Source: Rhodospirillales bacterium
Lineage (GTDB): Bacteria; Pseudomonadota; Alphaproteobacteria; UBA8366; JADFVY01
Assembly: GCA_024644185.1 (NCBI GenBank)
Contig: JAHELM010000028.1
Coordinates: 1-12,242 of the forward strand
Length of the DNA: 12,242 bases
Reading direction: 5' to 3'
This document shows, in pieces, positions 1 to 6,296 of this stretch (position 1 is its first letter; the number at the start of each line of letters is the position of its first letter). The notes beneath the pieces are model-generated. The model searched no databases and was not told the origin of the DNA. It was given only the letters and a program-made list of their open reading frames with translations. Position numbers and translations under genes: made by a program.

Positions 1-2
1 CA

Positions 3-128
3 TCCGTTCTGGCGGCCTTCTGGTGCACGGTGCGCTGGCCTCGGAACGGGCCGGCATTTATCCAGGGGCTGTTGGATGGCAGCGTGCGGCCAGGCGCGGG
101 ACTGCGCGGCGCGCCCGCAATCCACTGA
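3..128 (+). CDS. Possible C-terminal end of a plus-strand gene cut by the window edge
   Basis: Frame 3 is open from the left edge to a TGA at 126-128 and gives about 41 residues (beginning SVLAAFWCTVRW, ending LRGAPAIH). Its codons mostly end in G or C, like the genes around it, and it stops 20 bp before the convergent end of the SDR gene, which is a sensible spacing. The hydrophobic start followed by WPRNGPAFIQGLLDG is faintly like the tail of some glycosyltransferases, but too little is visible to name it. The competing open frame 2 has poorer third-position G+C and runs on as an antisense shadow. This call is weak. Confidence 0.3.
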   Translation, partial: SVLAAFWCTVRWPRNGPAFIQGLLDGSVRPGAGLRGAPAIH

Positions 129-148
129 TCGGCCCTGCACCGGCGCGG

Positions 149-922
149 TCACCCCCGTCCGATGAAGGGCATCTTCGTTGCCATGATGGTCATGAACTGG
201 ATATTGGCATCCAGCGGCAGCCCGGCCATGTGAACCACGGCGTCGGCGATGTGCCGCAGATCCATCGTCGGCTCGGGTTTCAGGCTGCCATCGGCCTGCG
301 GCACGCCCTTCCGCATGGCCGCCGTCATGTCGGTGGCGGCGTTGCCGATGTCGATCTGGCCGACGGCGATATTGTATTTGCGGCCGTCCAGCGCCGCCGA
401 TTTGGTAAGCCCGGTCATGGCGTGCTTGGTGGCGGTATAGGGCGACGAATTGGGCCGCGGCGCATGCGCCGAGATCGACCCGTTGTTGACGATCCGCCCG
501 CCCATCGGGGTTTGCGCCTTGAACACGCGGAAGGCCGCCTGGGTACACAGGAAGGCCGCCGTCAGGTTGATGTCGACCGCCGCCTTCCACTGTTCCACCG
601 TCAGGTCTTCCAGCAATACGCCCGGCGTGAAGATGCCGGCATTGTTGAACAGCAGGTCGAGCCGGCCGAAGCGCGCCGCCGTTTCGGCGAACAGTTGCGC
701 CACGCCCTCCGGCCGCGCCAGGTCCACCGCCACGGCGAGGCCGCGCGCGCCGTCGGCGCCGGCCTGTTTCAGCGTCGCGGCCAGCGCATCCGCCCGCCGC
801 CCGGCGATGGCCACCGACCAGCCCTGTTGCAGCAGGGCCACCGCCGAGGCCCTGCCGATGCCGCCGCTGCCGCCGGTGACGATGGCGACCTTCCCGTTTC
901 CCCCGTTGCCGTCCTTGCCCAT
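149..922 (-). CDS. SDR-family NAD(P)-dependent oxidoreductase
   Basis: A 257-residue classical short-chain dehydrogenase/reductase, the usual length for a single Rossmann domain. Visible motifs in order are TGGSGGIG (16-23) for dinucleotide binding, NNAG (93-96), the helix-4 Asn119 (DINLT), and the catalytic Ser149, Tyr162 and Lys166 (PYTATKHA). The GRR at 41-43 after the second strand hints at NADP(H), by family rule only. The substrate is unknown; such enzymes reduce or oxidise a ketone/alcohol in the cytoplasm. The start at 922 is supported by a purine-rich GGGAGGA on the minus strand (complement of 929-935), 6 nt upstream. The gene is divergent from the rhodanese and is not in an operon within this window. 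The family and catalytic residues are clear; the role is not. Confidence 0.93.
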   Translation of the reverse strand: MGKDGNGGNGKVAIVTGGSGGIGRASAVALLQQGWSVAIAGRRADALAATLKQAGADGARGLAVAVDLARPEGVAQLFAETAARFGRLDLLFNNAGIFTPGVLLEDLTVEQWKAAVDINLTAAFLCTQAAFRVFKAQTPMGGRIVNNGSISAHAPRPNSSPYTATKHAMTGLTKSAALDGRKYNIAVGQIDIGNAATDMTAAMRKGVPQADGSLKPEPTMDLRHIADAVVHMAGLPLDANIQFMTIMATKMPFIGRG

Positions 923-1064
923 GAGCCGTCCTCCCGTTTGTCGGCCGCGCCCGCGCGCCCATCGACGTTCATAGCCCGGCCGGGCGGCCGGATCAATTCG
1001 CCACGCGACCCGATACTTTTTCCGGATTCGGCGCTAGGATCGGATATCCCCGAGGATTGCCGCC
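923..1064. promoter_or_regulatory. Divergent intergenic region between SDR and rhodanese genes
   Basis: These 142 bp must carry the start signals of both flanking genes. On the plus strand a GAGGA at 1052-1056 lies 8 nt before the rhodanese ATG. A TAGGAT at 1035-1040 could be its -10 box, but the hexamer 17 nt upstream (GATACT) is a poor -35. On the minus strand only the SDR ribosome binding site (complement of 929-935) is convincing. I see no clear operator palindrome. An interval of ATG-free low-complexity G/C lies at 935-990. Confidence 0.4.
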
Positions 1065-1421
1065 ATGCCCGAGACCCCGACCCTGCCGCAGATCGATGCC
1101 GCCACCGCGAGAGCCTGGCTGGAGGCGCGCGAGGCCGTGCTGCTGGACGTGCGCGAGGCCGCCGAATACGAGTTCGAAAACGTGCCCGGCTCGCTCCTGC
1201 TGCCGCTGTCCTTCCTCGATGCCGCGACGTTCCCGCCGCTGGGCGGCCACCGCATCGTCGTCATGTGCGCCATGGGCAAGCGCTCGGCCGCCGCGCAGAA
1301 GCAGCTCGCCCGGTCCGGTCTGGCCAATATCTACAACCTGGCCGGCGGCATCGACGCCTGGAAGAAGGCCGGCCTGCCCACCCAGGGCGGCAAGTACGAG
1401 GCGATGGACTTCAACATCTGA
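1065..1421 (+). CDS. Single-domain rhodanese-like sulfurtransferase
   Basis: An 118-residue protein made of one rhodanese domain, in the size range of GlpE/PspE-type proteins. The LLDVREAAEYEFENVPGS segment (26-43) is the typical DxRxxxE(Y/F)xxGH(I/S)-like region. The active-site loop is C68-AMGKR-S74, with Cys68 as the expected persulfide-forming cysteine. The domain closes with the usual NLAGGIDAWKKAGLP segment. Family members move sulfane sulfur from donors such as thiosulfate or persulfides; the acceptor here is unknown. There is no signal peptide, so it is probably cytoplasmic. The ATG at 1065 has a GAGGA 8 nt upstream. The gene ends 14 bp from the convergent stop of hyuB, with no room for a dedicated terminator. 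There is no visible functional link to the neighbours, although the molybdenum hydroxylase further right would need a sulfurated cofactor. Confidence 0.93.
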   Translation: MPETPTLPQIDAATARAWLEAREAVLLDVREAAEYEFENVPGSLLLPLSFLDAATFPPLGGHRIVVMCAMGKRSAAAQKQLARSGLANIYNLAGGIDAWKKAGLPTQGGKYEAMDFNI

Positions 1422-1435
1422 CGCCCCGCGTCCCC

Positions 1436-3160
1436 TCAGCCCCGCCTGAGCTTCGCCGTCGCCGCCGTGTCCACCGCGTCGCCGGCGATGACGACACCGA
1501 ATTTCCCGGCTGCCTGCGCCGCCGTGTAATAGCCCGCGGCGACGTCGCGCAGCACCGCCCCCGGGTCGCGCAGCATCGGGTTGCCGTAGCCGCCGCCGCC
1601 CGGAGTGGAGACGTGGATGCGGTCGCCCTCGCATACGACGATGCCCTGGTCCTTCGACAGATGTGGCGGGATGAAATCCGGCTCGCCCCGGCGCTCGACC
1701 ATTACCCGGTTGACCCCGCCATCCTTGCCACCCATCGCCCCTTGCGGGCCGGTGCGGCCGTGGTCCATGACGAAGGAGGCGCGGGCATCGCCGCGGCGAA
1801 TGCTGACCGTGTAATTGACGCCGAACCCGCCGCGTTTCTCGCCGGCTCCGCCCGAACCCTCATGCAGGGAATACCGTTCGATCAGGATCGGATAGCGCTG
1901 TTCGATCACCTCGATCGGCGTGGTCTTGGAAATACCGATGGTCGAACAGCCGTTCGACAGTCCGTCGCCGTCCTCGTAACCGCCGTAGCCGCCGCCCGAG
2001 ATCAGATACAGCACATAGCCGCGCCCGGTCTTCGGGTCGCTGCCGCCCAGCGCGAAATTGCCGCTGGTGCCCGCCGGCGCGGCGAACAACCGGTCGGGCA
2101 GGGCCGGGGTCAGGGCGGCGAACACCGCCTCGGCGATGCGCTGGCTGACCTCGGCGGCGCAGCCGGAAACGGGGCGCGGGTATTTCGCATAGAGGAAGGT
2201 GCCGTCCGGGTCGGCGATGTGCAGCGGCGCGAAGGTGCCGGCATTGATCGGCACCTCGGGGAAGATGTGCTTGATCGCCAGATAGACCGACGAGCGGGTG
2301 GTGGCGATGACGCTGTTCATCGGCCCCTGGCAGGGCGGGCTGGAGCCGGACATGTCGAAATGCAGGTCGGTGCCGGACTTGGCGATCTTCATGTCGATCT
2401 TCAGCGGCGCGTCGACCACGCCGTCGGAATCCACCCAGGCCACGCCGTGGTAACTGCCGTCGGGGATGGTGGCGATCCGGGCGCGCATCTGCTGCTCGGC
2501 GCGCGCCCGCAATTCGACGATGCAGGCCTCGACCGTATCGCGTCCGTAGCGGTCCAGAAGCGCGGTGAAGCGCCTCTCGCCCACCACCAGCGCCGCCGCC
2601 TGCGCCTTGATGTCGCCGATCCGCTGGTCGGCGATGCGGATGTTGGACAGGATGATCGACAGGATTTCCTCGTCCATCACCCCTTGCTTGAACAGCTTGA
2701 CCGGCGGCAGTCGCAGGCCCTCCTGCTCCACCTCGGTCGCCTTGGCGGAAAACCCGCCGGGCACCATGCCGCCGGTATCCGGCCAGTGCCCGGTATTGGC
2801 CAGCCAGGCGAACAGTTCGCCCTTGTAGAAGAACGGCCGGGCGAAGCGCACATCCATCAGATGGGTGCCGCCCAGATACGGGTCGTTGACGATATAGACG
2901 TCGCCCGGTTTCAGGTCTTTCGCCCGCTTGATGACCTCGGCGGTGCCGAACTGCATGGTGCCGACGAAAACCGGCAGCCCCAGGTCGCCCTGGGCGATCA
3001 GCGCCCCGTCGTCGCGATGGTAGATGCCGTCGGAACGGTCCAGCGTCTCCGAGATCACCGGGCTGAAGGCGGCGCGCACGAAGGCCAGGTCCATCTCGTT
3101 GCAGACCTGCTGCAAGCCGCTCTGCACCACGGCGAGCGTGACGGGATCGATGTCGGTCAT
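1436..3160 (-). CDS. hyuB: Hydantoinase B/oxoprolinase family subunit (HyuB-like)
   Basis: A 574-residue protein that matches the HyuB half of ATP-dependent hydantoinases and 5-oxoprolinases. These enzymes couple ATP hydrolysis to opening of a cyclic amide (hydantoin, N-methylhydantoin, 5-oxoproline). Related proteins also form acetone and acetophenone carboxylases. Diagnostic stretches are ETLDRSDGIYHRDDG (38-52), NDPYLGGTHLMD (92-103) and NTGHWPDTGG (122-131), whose His and Asp residues are likely metal ligands, and the C-terminal STPGGGGYGNP loop. The open frame continues upstream to 3547, but that extension is low-complexity and overlaps hyuA. I chose the ATG at 3158-3160 because the family homology begins there (MTDIDPVTLAVVQ) and a GGAG sits 8 nt upstream. 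It is the second gene after hyuA. The substrate cannot be told from sequence. Confidence 0.93.
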   Translation of the reverse strand: MTDIDPVTLAVVQSGLQQVCNEMDLAFVRAAFSPVISETLDRSDGIYHRDDGALIAQGDLGLPVFVGTMQFGTAEVIKRAKDLKPGDVYIVNDPYLGGTHLMDVRFARPFFYKGELFAWLANTGHWPDTGGMVPGGFSAKATEVEQEGLRLPPVKLFKQGVMDEEILSIILSNIRIADQRIGDIKAQAAALVVGERRFTALLDRYGRDTVEACIVELRARAEQQMRARIATIPDGSYHGVAWVDSDGVVDAPLKIDMKIAKSGTDLHFDMSGSSPPCQGPMNSVIATTRSSVYLAIKHIFPEVPINAGTFAPLHIADPDGTFLYAKYPRPVSGCAAEVSQRIAEAVFAALTPALPDRLFAAPAGTSGNFALGGSDPKTGRGYVLYLISGGGYGGYEDGDGLSNGCSTIGISKTTPIEVIEQRYPILIERYSLHEGSGGAGEKRGGFGVNYTVSIRRGDARASFVMDHGRTGPQGAMGGKDGGVNRVMVERRGEPDFIPPHLSKDQGIVVCEGDRIHVSTPGGGGYGNPMLRDPGAVLRDVAAGYYTAAQAAGKFGVVIAGDAVDTAATAKLRRG

Positions 3161-3168
3161 CGGCGTTT

Positions 3169-3172
3169 CTCC
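3169..3172 (-). promoter_or_regulatory. hyuB ribosome binding site
   Basis: A minus-strand GGAG lies 8 nt upstream of the ATG at 3158-3160. It supports that start over the much longer upstream open frame reaching into hyuA. Confidence 0.6.
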
Positions 3173-3234
3173 GGCTGGCGTCGGGTCTTTCGTCCGGGCA
3201 CACTGAATTTCCTCATGCCGGGGAGGCTCGGGAC

Positions 3235-3256
3235 CGGGAAACAGGGATTTTTCCCG
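3235..3256 (-). promoter_or_regulatory. Hairpin in the hyuA-hyuB spacer
   Basis: Within the 133-bp gap between hyuA and hyuB, the arms CGGGAAA (3235-3241) and TTTCCCG (3250-3256) pair perfectly around an 8-nt loop. No U-tract follows on the minus strand, so it is not a convincing intrinsic terminator. It could be an RNA-stability or processing element that sets the HyuA to HyuB ratio, or chance. No small gene was found in this gap. Confidence 0.3.
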
Positions 3257-3293
3257 CGACGGACATATTTCCGCGAAGGCATCCGACTGGCGC

Positions 3294-5330
3294 TCATTCC
3301 CCCCTCCCCACATCGACGACCAGATTGCCCATGGCGTCGGCTTGCGCCGTGCAGCCGGGCTCGATGACGCTGGTGGTGTCCATCTGCTCGACGATGGCCG
3401 GGCCGGCGATGCGGGTGCCGGGGCCAAAATCGGCGCGACGGTAGATCGGCGTGTCGCGCCAGCCGGCGGTGAACCAGACCCGGCGCGTCGCCACCGGCAC
3501 CGGGGTTCCGCCGGCGCCGGATGCCGCCAGCGCGCCGATATCGGCATGCGCCCGGCGGCCGATCGCCGCCGTGTGCAGATTGACCAGAACCGGCCGGATT
3601 TCAGGCAGATCGACGGCGAAACGGTCCCAATAGGCGCGCGCGAACAGCGCCCGCAATTCGTCGCGGGTCACCAGCGGGCCGGGGATCGGCACCGTCAGGA
3701 TATGGCTCTGGCCCTGAAACTGCATGTCGGCCTCGAAGACATGGCGGATATCCGTGACCTCCACGCCCTCGCGGGCGATGGTGGCGCGGCCCTCTTCCAT
3801 CTGCGCCTCGACGATGCGGCGAACCTCATCCATGTCCAGATCGCCGACCCGCGTGTTCACGGTGTTGACGTAGTCGTGCCGCACATCGGCGACGACGCAG
3901 CCGATGGCGTTGGTGATGCCCGGCCGGGCCGGGATCAGCACCTTCGGTATCCCCAGCTCGCGCGCCAGGGCCACGGCGTGCAGCGGCCCGGCGCCGCCGA
4001 AGGCGAACAGCGCGAAATCGCGCGGATCGTGGCCGCGCGCCAGCGACACCATGCGCAGCGCACCGGCCATGCGCGCATTGGCCACCTGAACGATGGCCGC
4101 CGCCGCCGCATCGGTGTCCAGCCCCAGCGGCGCGCCGATCGTCTCGCCGATGACGGCGCGGACATGATCCAGCGTCACCCTGTTGTCGACCGCCAGCAGC
4201 GCGTCCGGGTTCAGTCGGCCCAGCGCCAGATTGGCGTCGGTGATGGTTGGTCTCTCGCCGCCGCGGCCATAGCAGATCGGCCCCGGCCTGGCGCCGGCGC
4301 TCTCCGGCCCGACCTGCAGCATGCCCGCTTCGTCGACCCGGGCGATCGAGCCGCCGCCGGCGCCGATCGTGTGCACGTCGACCATCGGCACATGGATGGG
4401 CATGGCATATTCCAGCTCCAGCTCGGAGCTGACCTGCGCGATGCCGCCGCGGATCAATCCGACATCGCAGCTGGTGCCGCCCATATCGTAGGTCAGCAGA
4501 TCGGGAAAGCCGCCCCGCGCCCCGGCATGGGCCGCCGCCATCACGCCCGAGGCCGGGCCGGACATCACCGTGTTGACCGCGTGCTCGGCGACGATGCCGG
4601 CGGCCACCGTGCCGCCATTGCCCTGCATGACCAGCAGGTCATGGCCGTAGCCGCGTCCCGCCAGTTCGGCGCTCAGTCGCCCGATATAGCGGTGCAGCAC
4701 CGGTTGCACGGCGGCATTGACGGCGGCGGTGACGCCGCGCTCGTATTCCCGGTATTCCGACAGGATGGCGTGACCCATGGTGACGAAGCCGTTCGGCCAG
4801 ATCTCCAGCGCGATCTCCGCCGCCCGGCGCTCATGCGCCGGATTGCGGTAGGCATGCAGGAAATGGATCACCAGCGCCTCGCAGCCGCGCTCCAGCAGGA
4901 ACCGGCAGGCCGTTCGCACATCGTCCTCGTCCAGCGGCACCAGCACGTCGCCCTCGGCGTCCATGCGCTCGTCGACCTCCAGCCGCAACTCGCGCGGGAT
5001 CAGCGGCACGAACTGCCCCTTCAACCCATAGGCGTTCGGCCGGGTGCGCCGGCCCAGCTCCAGCACGTCGCGGAAACCCCTTGTGGTGATCAGCCCGACG
5101 CGCGCCAGCTTGCGTTCCAGCAGCGCATTGGTGGTGGCGGTGGTGCCGTGCACGATGGTTCGTACCTGCGCCAGGTCGACCCCGGTCTCGGCGATCGCCG
5201 CCAGCACCCCGAAGGCCTGGTTGTCCGGCGTGGTCGGCACCTTGGCCACGCGCGCCACGCCGTCCGCTCCGATCAGCACCAGATCCGTGAAGGTGCCGCC
5301 GACATCGACGCCGATGATATGTCCCGCCAT
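3294..5330 (-). CDS. hyuA: Hydantoinase A/oxoprolinase family ATPase subunit (HyuA-like)
   Basis: A 678-residue protein of normal length for HyuA, the ATP-binding partner of HyuB with an actin/acetate-kinase-type fold. Landmarks are DVGGTFTD (9-16, phosphate-binding), HGTTATTNALLER (61-73), SGPASG (257-262), YDMGGTSCDV (281-290, second phosphate motif), GGGSIA (325-330), GARPGPICYGRGG (346-358), TDANL (364-368) and FGGAGPLHA (444-452). The enzyme would phosphorylate or activate a lactam carbonyl before ring opening with HyuB. Its size argues against the larger acetone carboxylase subunits. The ATG at 5328-5330 is preceded by GAGGG (complement of 5334-5338) at a short 3-nt spacing, and the family N-terminus begins here. 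It is first in a two-gene minus-strand unit and divergent from the carbonic anhydrase. The substrate is unassigned. Confidence 0.94.
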   Translation of the reverse strand: MAGHIIGVDVGGTFTDLVLIGADGVARVAKVPTTPDNQAFGVLAAIAETGVDLAQVRTIVHGTTATTNALLERKLARVGLITTRGFRDVLELGRRTRPNAYGLKGQFVPLIPRELRLEVDERMDAEGDVLVPLDEDDVRTACRFLLERGCEALVIHFLHAYRNPAHERRAAEIALEIWPNGFVTMGHAILSEYREYERGVTAAVNAAVQPVLHRYIGRLSAELAGRGYGHDLLVMQGNGGTVAAGIVAEHAVNTVMSGPASGVMAAAHAGARGGFPDLLTYDMGGTSCDVGLIRGGIAQVSSELELEYAMPIHVPMVDVHTIGAGGGSIARVDEAGMLQVGPESAGARPGPICYGRGGERPTITDANLALGRLNPDALLAVDNRVTLDHVRAVIGETIGAPLGLDTDAAAAAIVQVANARMAGALRMVSLARGHDPRDFALFAFGGAGPLHAVALARELGIPKVLIPARPGITNAIGCVVADVRHDYVNTVNTRVGDLDMDEVRRIVEAQMEEGRATIAREGVEVTDIRHVFEADMQFQGQSHILTVPIPGPLVTRDELRALFARAYWDRFAVDLPEIRPVLVNLHTAAIGRRAHADIGALAASGAGGTPVPVATRRVWFTAGWRDTPIYRRADFGPGTRIAGPAIVEQMDTTSVIEPGCTAQADAMGNLVVDVGRGE

Positions 5331-5378
5331 GAACCCTCGCCCCGTTACGCCGGCGCCAGCTTAGCCCAGAACACCCGC

Positions 5379-5406
5379 CGGTTTCAAAACCGTTTGTGTG
5401 CAAGCG
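5379..5406. promoter_or_regulatory. Two adjacent palindromes upstream of hyuA, candidate operator
   Basis: CGGTTTCAAAACCG (5379-5392) is a perfect inverted repeat with 6-bp arms and a 2-nt centre. It overlaps by 2 bp a second, nearly perfect one, CGTTTGTGTGCAAGCG (5391-5406), with arms matching at 5 of 6 positions. They lie 48 bp upstream of the hyuA start codon in a 171-bp divergent promoter region. The core TTGTGTGCAA is reminiscent of sites bound by FCD-type GntR regulators, but no regulator gene is present in the window, so the assignment is a guess. Confidence 0.35.
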
Positions 5407-5439
5407 GTGGCGGGCGTTCAGGGTCGCCGCCACTGATGG

Positions 5440-5468
5440 TTAACTTTTCCTTTACGATGGCGTAGGAT
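5440..5468 (+). promoter_or_regulatory. Candidate promoter of the carbonic anhydrase gene
   Basis: TTAACT (5440-5445) and TAGGAT (5463-5468) are separated by 17 nt, each matching four of six positions of the housekeeping -35 and -10 hexamers. Transcription would begin near 5475 and leave a leader of about 27 nt. The area is locally A+T rich compared with the surroundings. Confidence 0.35.
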
Positions 5469-5489
5469 GGCGGCTCACGACAAGAATCC

Positions 5490-5496
5490 AGGGAGG
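5490..5496 (+). promoter_or_regulatory. Strong Shine-Dalgarno of the carbonic anhydrase gene
   Basis: AGGGAGG lies 5 nt before the ATG at 5502. It is one of the strongest ribosome binding sites in the window and fixes the start. Confidence 0.7.
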
Positions 5497-5501
5497 AAAA
5501 T

Positions 5502-6083
5502 ATGAGCAAGATCCTGAAAGAGGTCCTCGACGCCAACAAGAAGTATGTCAAGTCATTCGGTGACAAGGGCAAGCTTGCAATGCCGCCGGCCCGCGCCTTC
5601 GCCATCCTGACTTGCATGGATGCGCGGCTCGATCCGGCGAAATATGCGGGCCTGGCCGAGGGCGACGCGCATGTCATCCGTAATGCTGGCGGCCGCGCCA
5701 GCGACGACGCGATCCGTTCGCTGGTGATCTCGTACAAGCTGCTGGGCACCCGCGAATGGTTCGTCATCCACCACACCAATTGCGGCATGGAGACCTTCAC
5801 CGACGATATCATGCGCAACCTGCTGGCCAAGAGTCTGCAGACCGCCTCGCTCGGCAAGGGCGGCTGGAAGGATGTCGGCAAGGGACCGGGCTCGGCCGAG
5901 GCGATGTATATCGACTGGCTGACCATCAGCGACAACGCCAAGAGCGTGGTGAGCGACGTGCAGCGTATCCGCAATCACCCGCTGGTACCGAAATCGATCC
6001 CGATCCATGGCTATATCTACGACGTCGCCACCGGCAAATTGTTGGAAATCAAGGAAGCCACCAAGGCCGGCAAGGCCGCCTGA
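5502..6083 (+). CDS. Beta-class carbonic anhydrase
   Basis: A 193-residue cytoplasmic beta-carbonic anhydrase catalysing CO2 hydration to bicarbonate. The zinc site is visible as C38 in CMDAR, H91 and C94 in HHTNCGM, and the catalytic Asp40-Arg42 pair is intact (CxDxR). HVIRNAGGRASDDAIRSL (57-74) is the typical following segment. The arrangement resembles the short Rv1284-type branch of mycobacteria, but this protein is somewhat longer, with an extra stretch around 110-140. The start has a strong ribosome binding site 5 nt upstream. It is the only plus-strand gene between two minus-strand metabolic units, and it is followed 18 bp after its stop by a repeat element. It may supply bicarbonate or protons to general metabolism. 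A link to HyuA/HyuB is conceivable only if that pair is a carboxylase, which its size does not favour. Confidence 0.93.
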   Translation: MSKILKEVLDANKKYVKSFGDKGKLAMPPARAFAILTCMDARLDPAKYAGLAEGDAHVIRNAGGRASDDAIRSLVISYKLLGTREWFVIHHTNCGMETFTDDIMRNLLAKSLQTASLGKGGWKDVGKGPGSAEAMYIDWLTISDNAKSVVSDVQRIRNHPLVPKSIPIHGYIYDVATGKLLEIKEATKAGKAA

Positions 6084-6100
6084 ACCCGTTTCCGGTATCA

Positions 6101-6124
6101 TTTCGGGGTCAGTTTCGGGGTCAG
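6101..6124. repeat. Tandem 12-bp duplication at the left end of the repeat element
   Basis: The unit TTTCGGGGTCAG occurs twice head to tail (6101-6112 and 6113-6124). The second copy runs into the left inverted repeat, so the end motif GGGGTCAG is doubled here. This may record slippage or a nested insertion. Confidence 0.75.
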
Positions 6125-6145
6125 GCTTGCTTTTCTTGCATTATT
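6117..6145 (+). repeat. Left 29-bp inverted repeat
   Basis: Perfect reverse complement of 6265-6293. As RNA the two arms would form a 29-bp stem. Confidence 0.9.
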
Positions 6146-6194
6146 TTTGTCGTCGCCGACAATCGGCCAGCAGACGGAAACACTGCAAGAACCG

Positions 6195-6209
6195 CGGGGT
6201 CTGACCCCG
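6195..6209. repeat. Central palindrome of the repeat element
   Basis: CGGGGTC T GACCCCG has perfect 7-bp arms around one base. It re-uses the GGGGTC motif of the element's ends, so the element carries GGGGTC and its complement in ends and centre. Confidence 0.85.
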
Positions 6210-6264
6210 TGGTCCCCACTTAACGGCCTCTTGCTTCAAGGTGGCGAACGCATCCGGGCGACGC

Positions 6265-6293
6265 AATAATGCAAGAAAAGCAAGCCTGACCCC
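6265..6293 (-). repeat. Right 29-bp inverted repeat
   Basis: Perfect reverse complement of 6117-6145. Only 3 bp separate it from the stop codon of the DUF1185 gene (6297-6299). Confidence 0.9.
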
Positions 6294-6296
6294 ATC

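Larger units (their letters stand above)
6117..6293. mobile_element. 177-bp MITE-like element with 29-bp perfect inverted ends
   Basis: The left end (6117-6145, starting GGGGTCAGGCTTGC) and the right end (6265-6293) are perfect reverse complements over 29 bp. Inward of both ends is a degenerate further match (CGTCGCC). The 119-bp interior codes for nothing and holds a palindrome built from the same end motif. No clear target duplication flanks it. It fills the gap between two convergent genes, ending 3 bp from the stop codon of the DUF1185 gene. This organisation is that of a small non-autonomous mobile or REP-like element. I recall similar GGGGTC/GACCCC ends near IS200/IS605- or RAYT-type transposases but cannot check that. 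A long bidirectional terminator is the alternative reading. Confidence 0.6.

Noticed and set aside
23..3367. Plus-strand open frame of 1114 codons across the SDR, rhodanese and hyuB region
   Set aside because: It has no recognisable domain, is rich in Arg/Ala/Gly/His, and runs antisense to genes with clear catalytic motifs. High G+C makes stop codons rare in such antisense frames.
3161..3547. N-terminal extension of hyuB by 129 residues
   Set aside because: The extension is Pro/Ser/Arg-rich without family similarity, crosses the 133-bp spacer and overlaps hyuA. The ATG at 3160 has a ribosome binding site and the family N-terminus.
3342..5465. Plus-strand open frame of 707 codons opposite hyuA
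   Set aside because: Antisense shadow of a gene with complete HyuA motifs. It shows no domain, and its composition is typical of a GC-rich shadow frame.
5756..6223. Plus-strand open frame running through the end of the carbonic anhydrase into the repeat element
   Set aside because: A different frame from the carbonic anhydrase, with no domain. It covers the repeat only because stops are rare there.
6101..6293. CRISPR array
   Set aside because: There are only two tandem 12-bp units and inverted, not regularly spaced direct, repeats; no cas gene is present.
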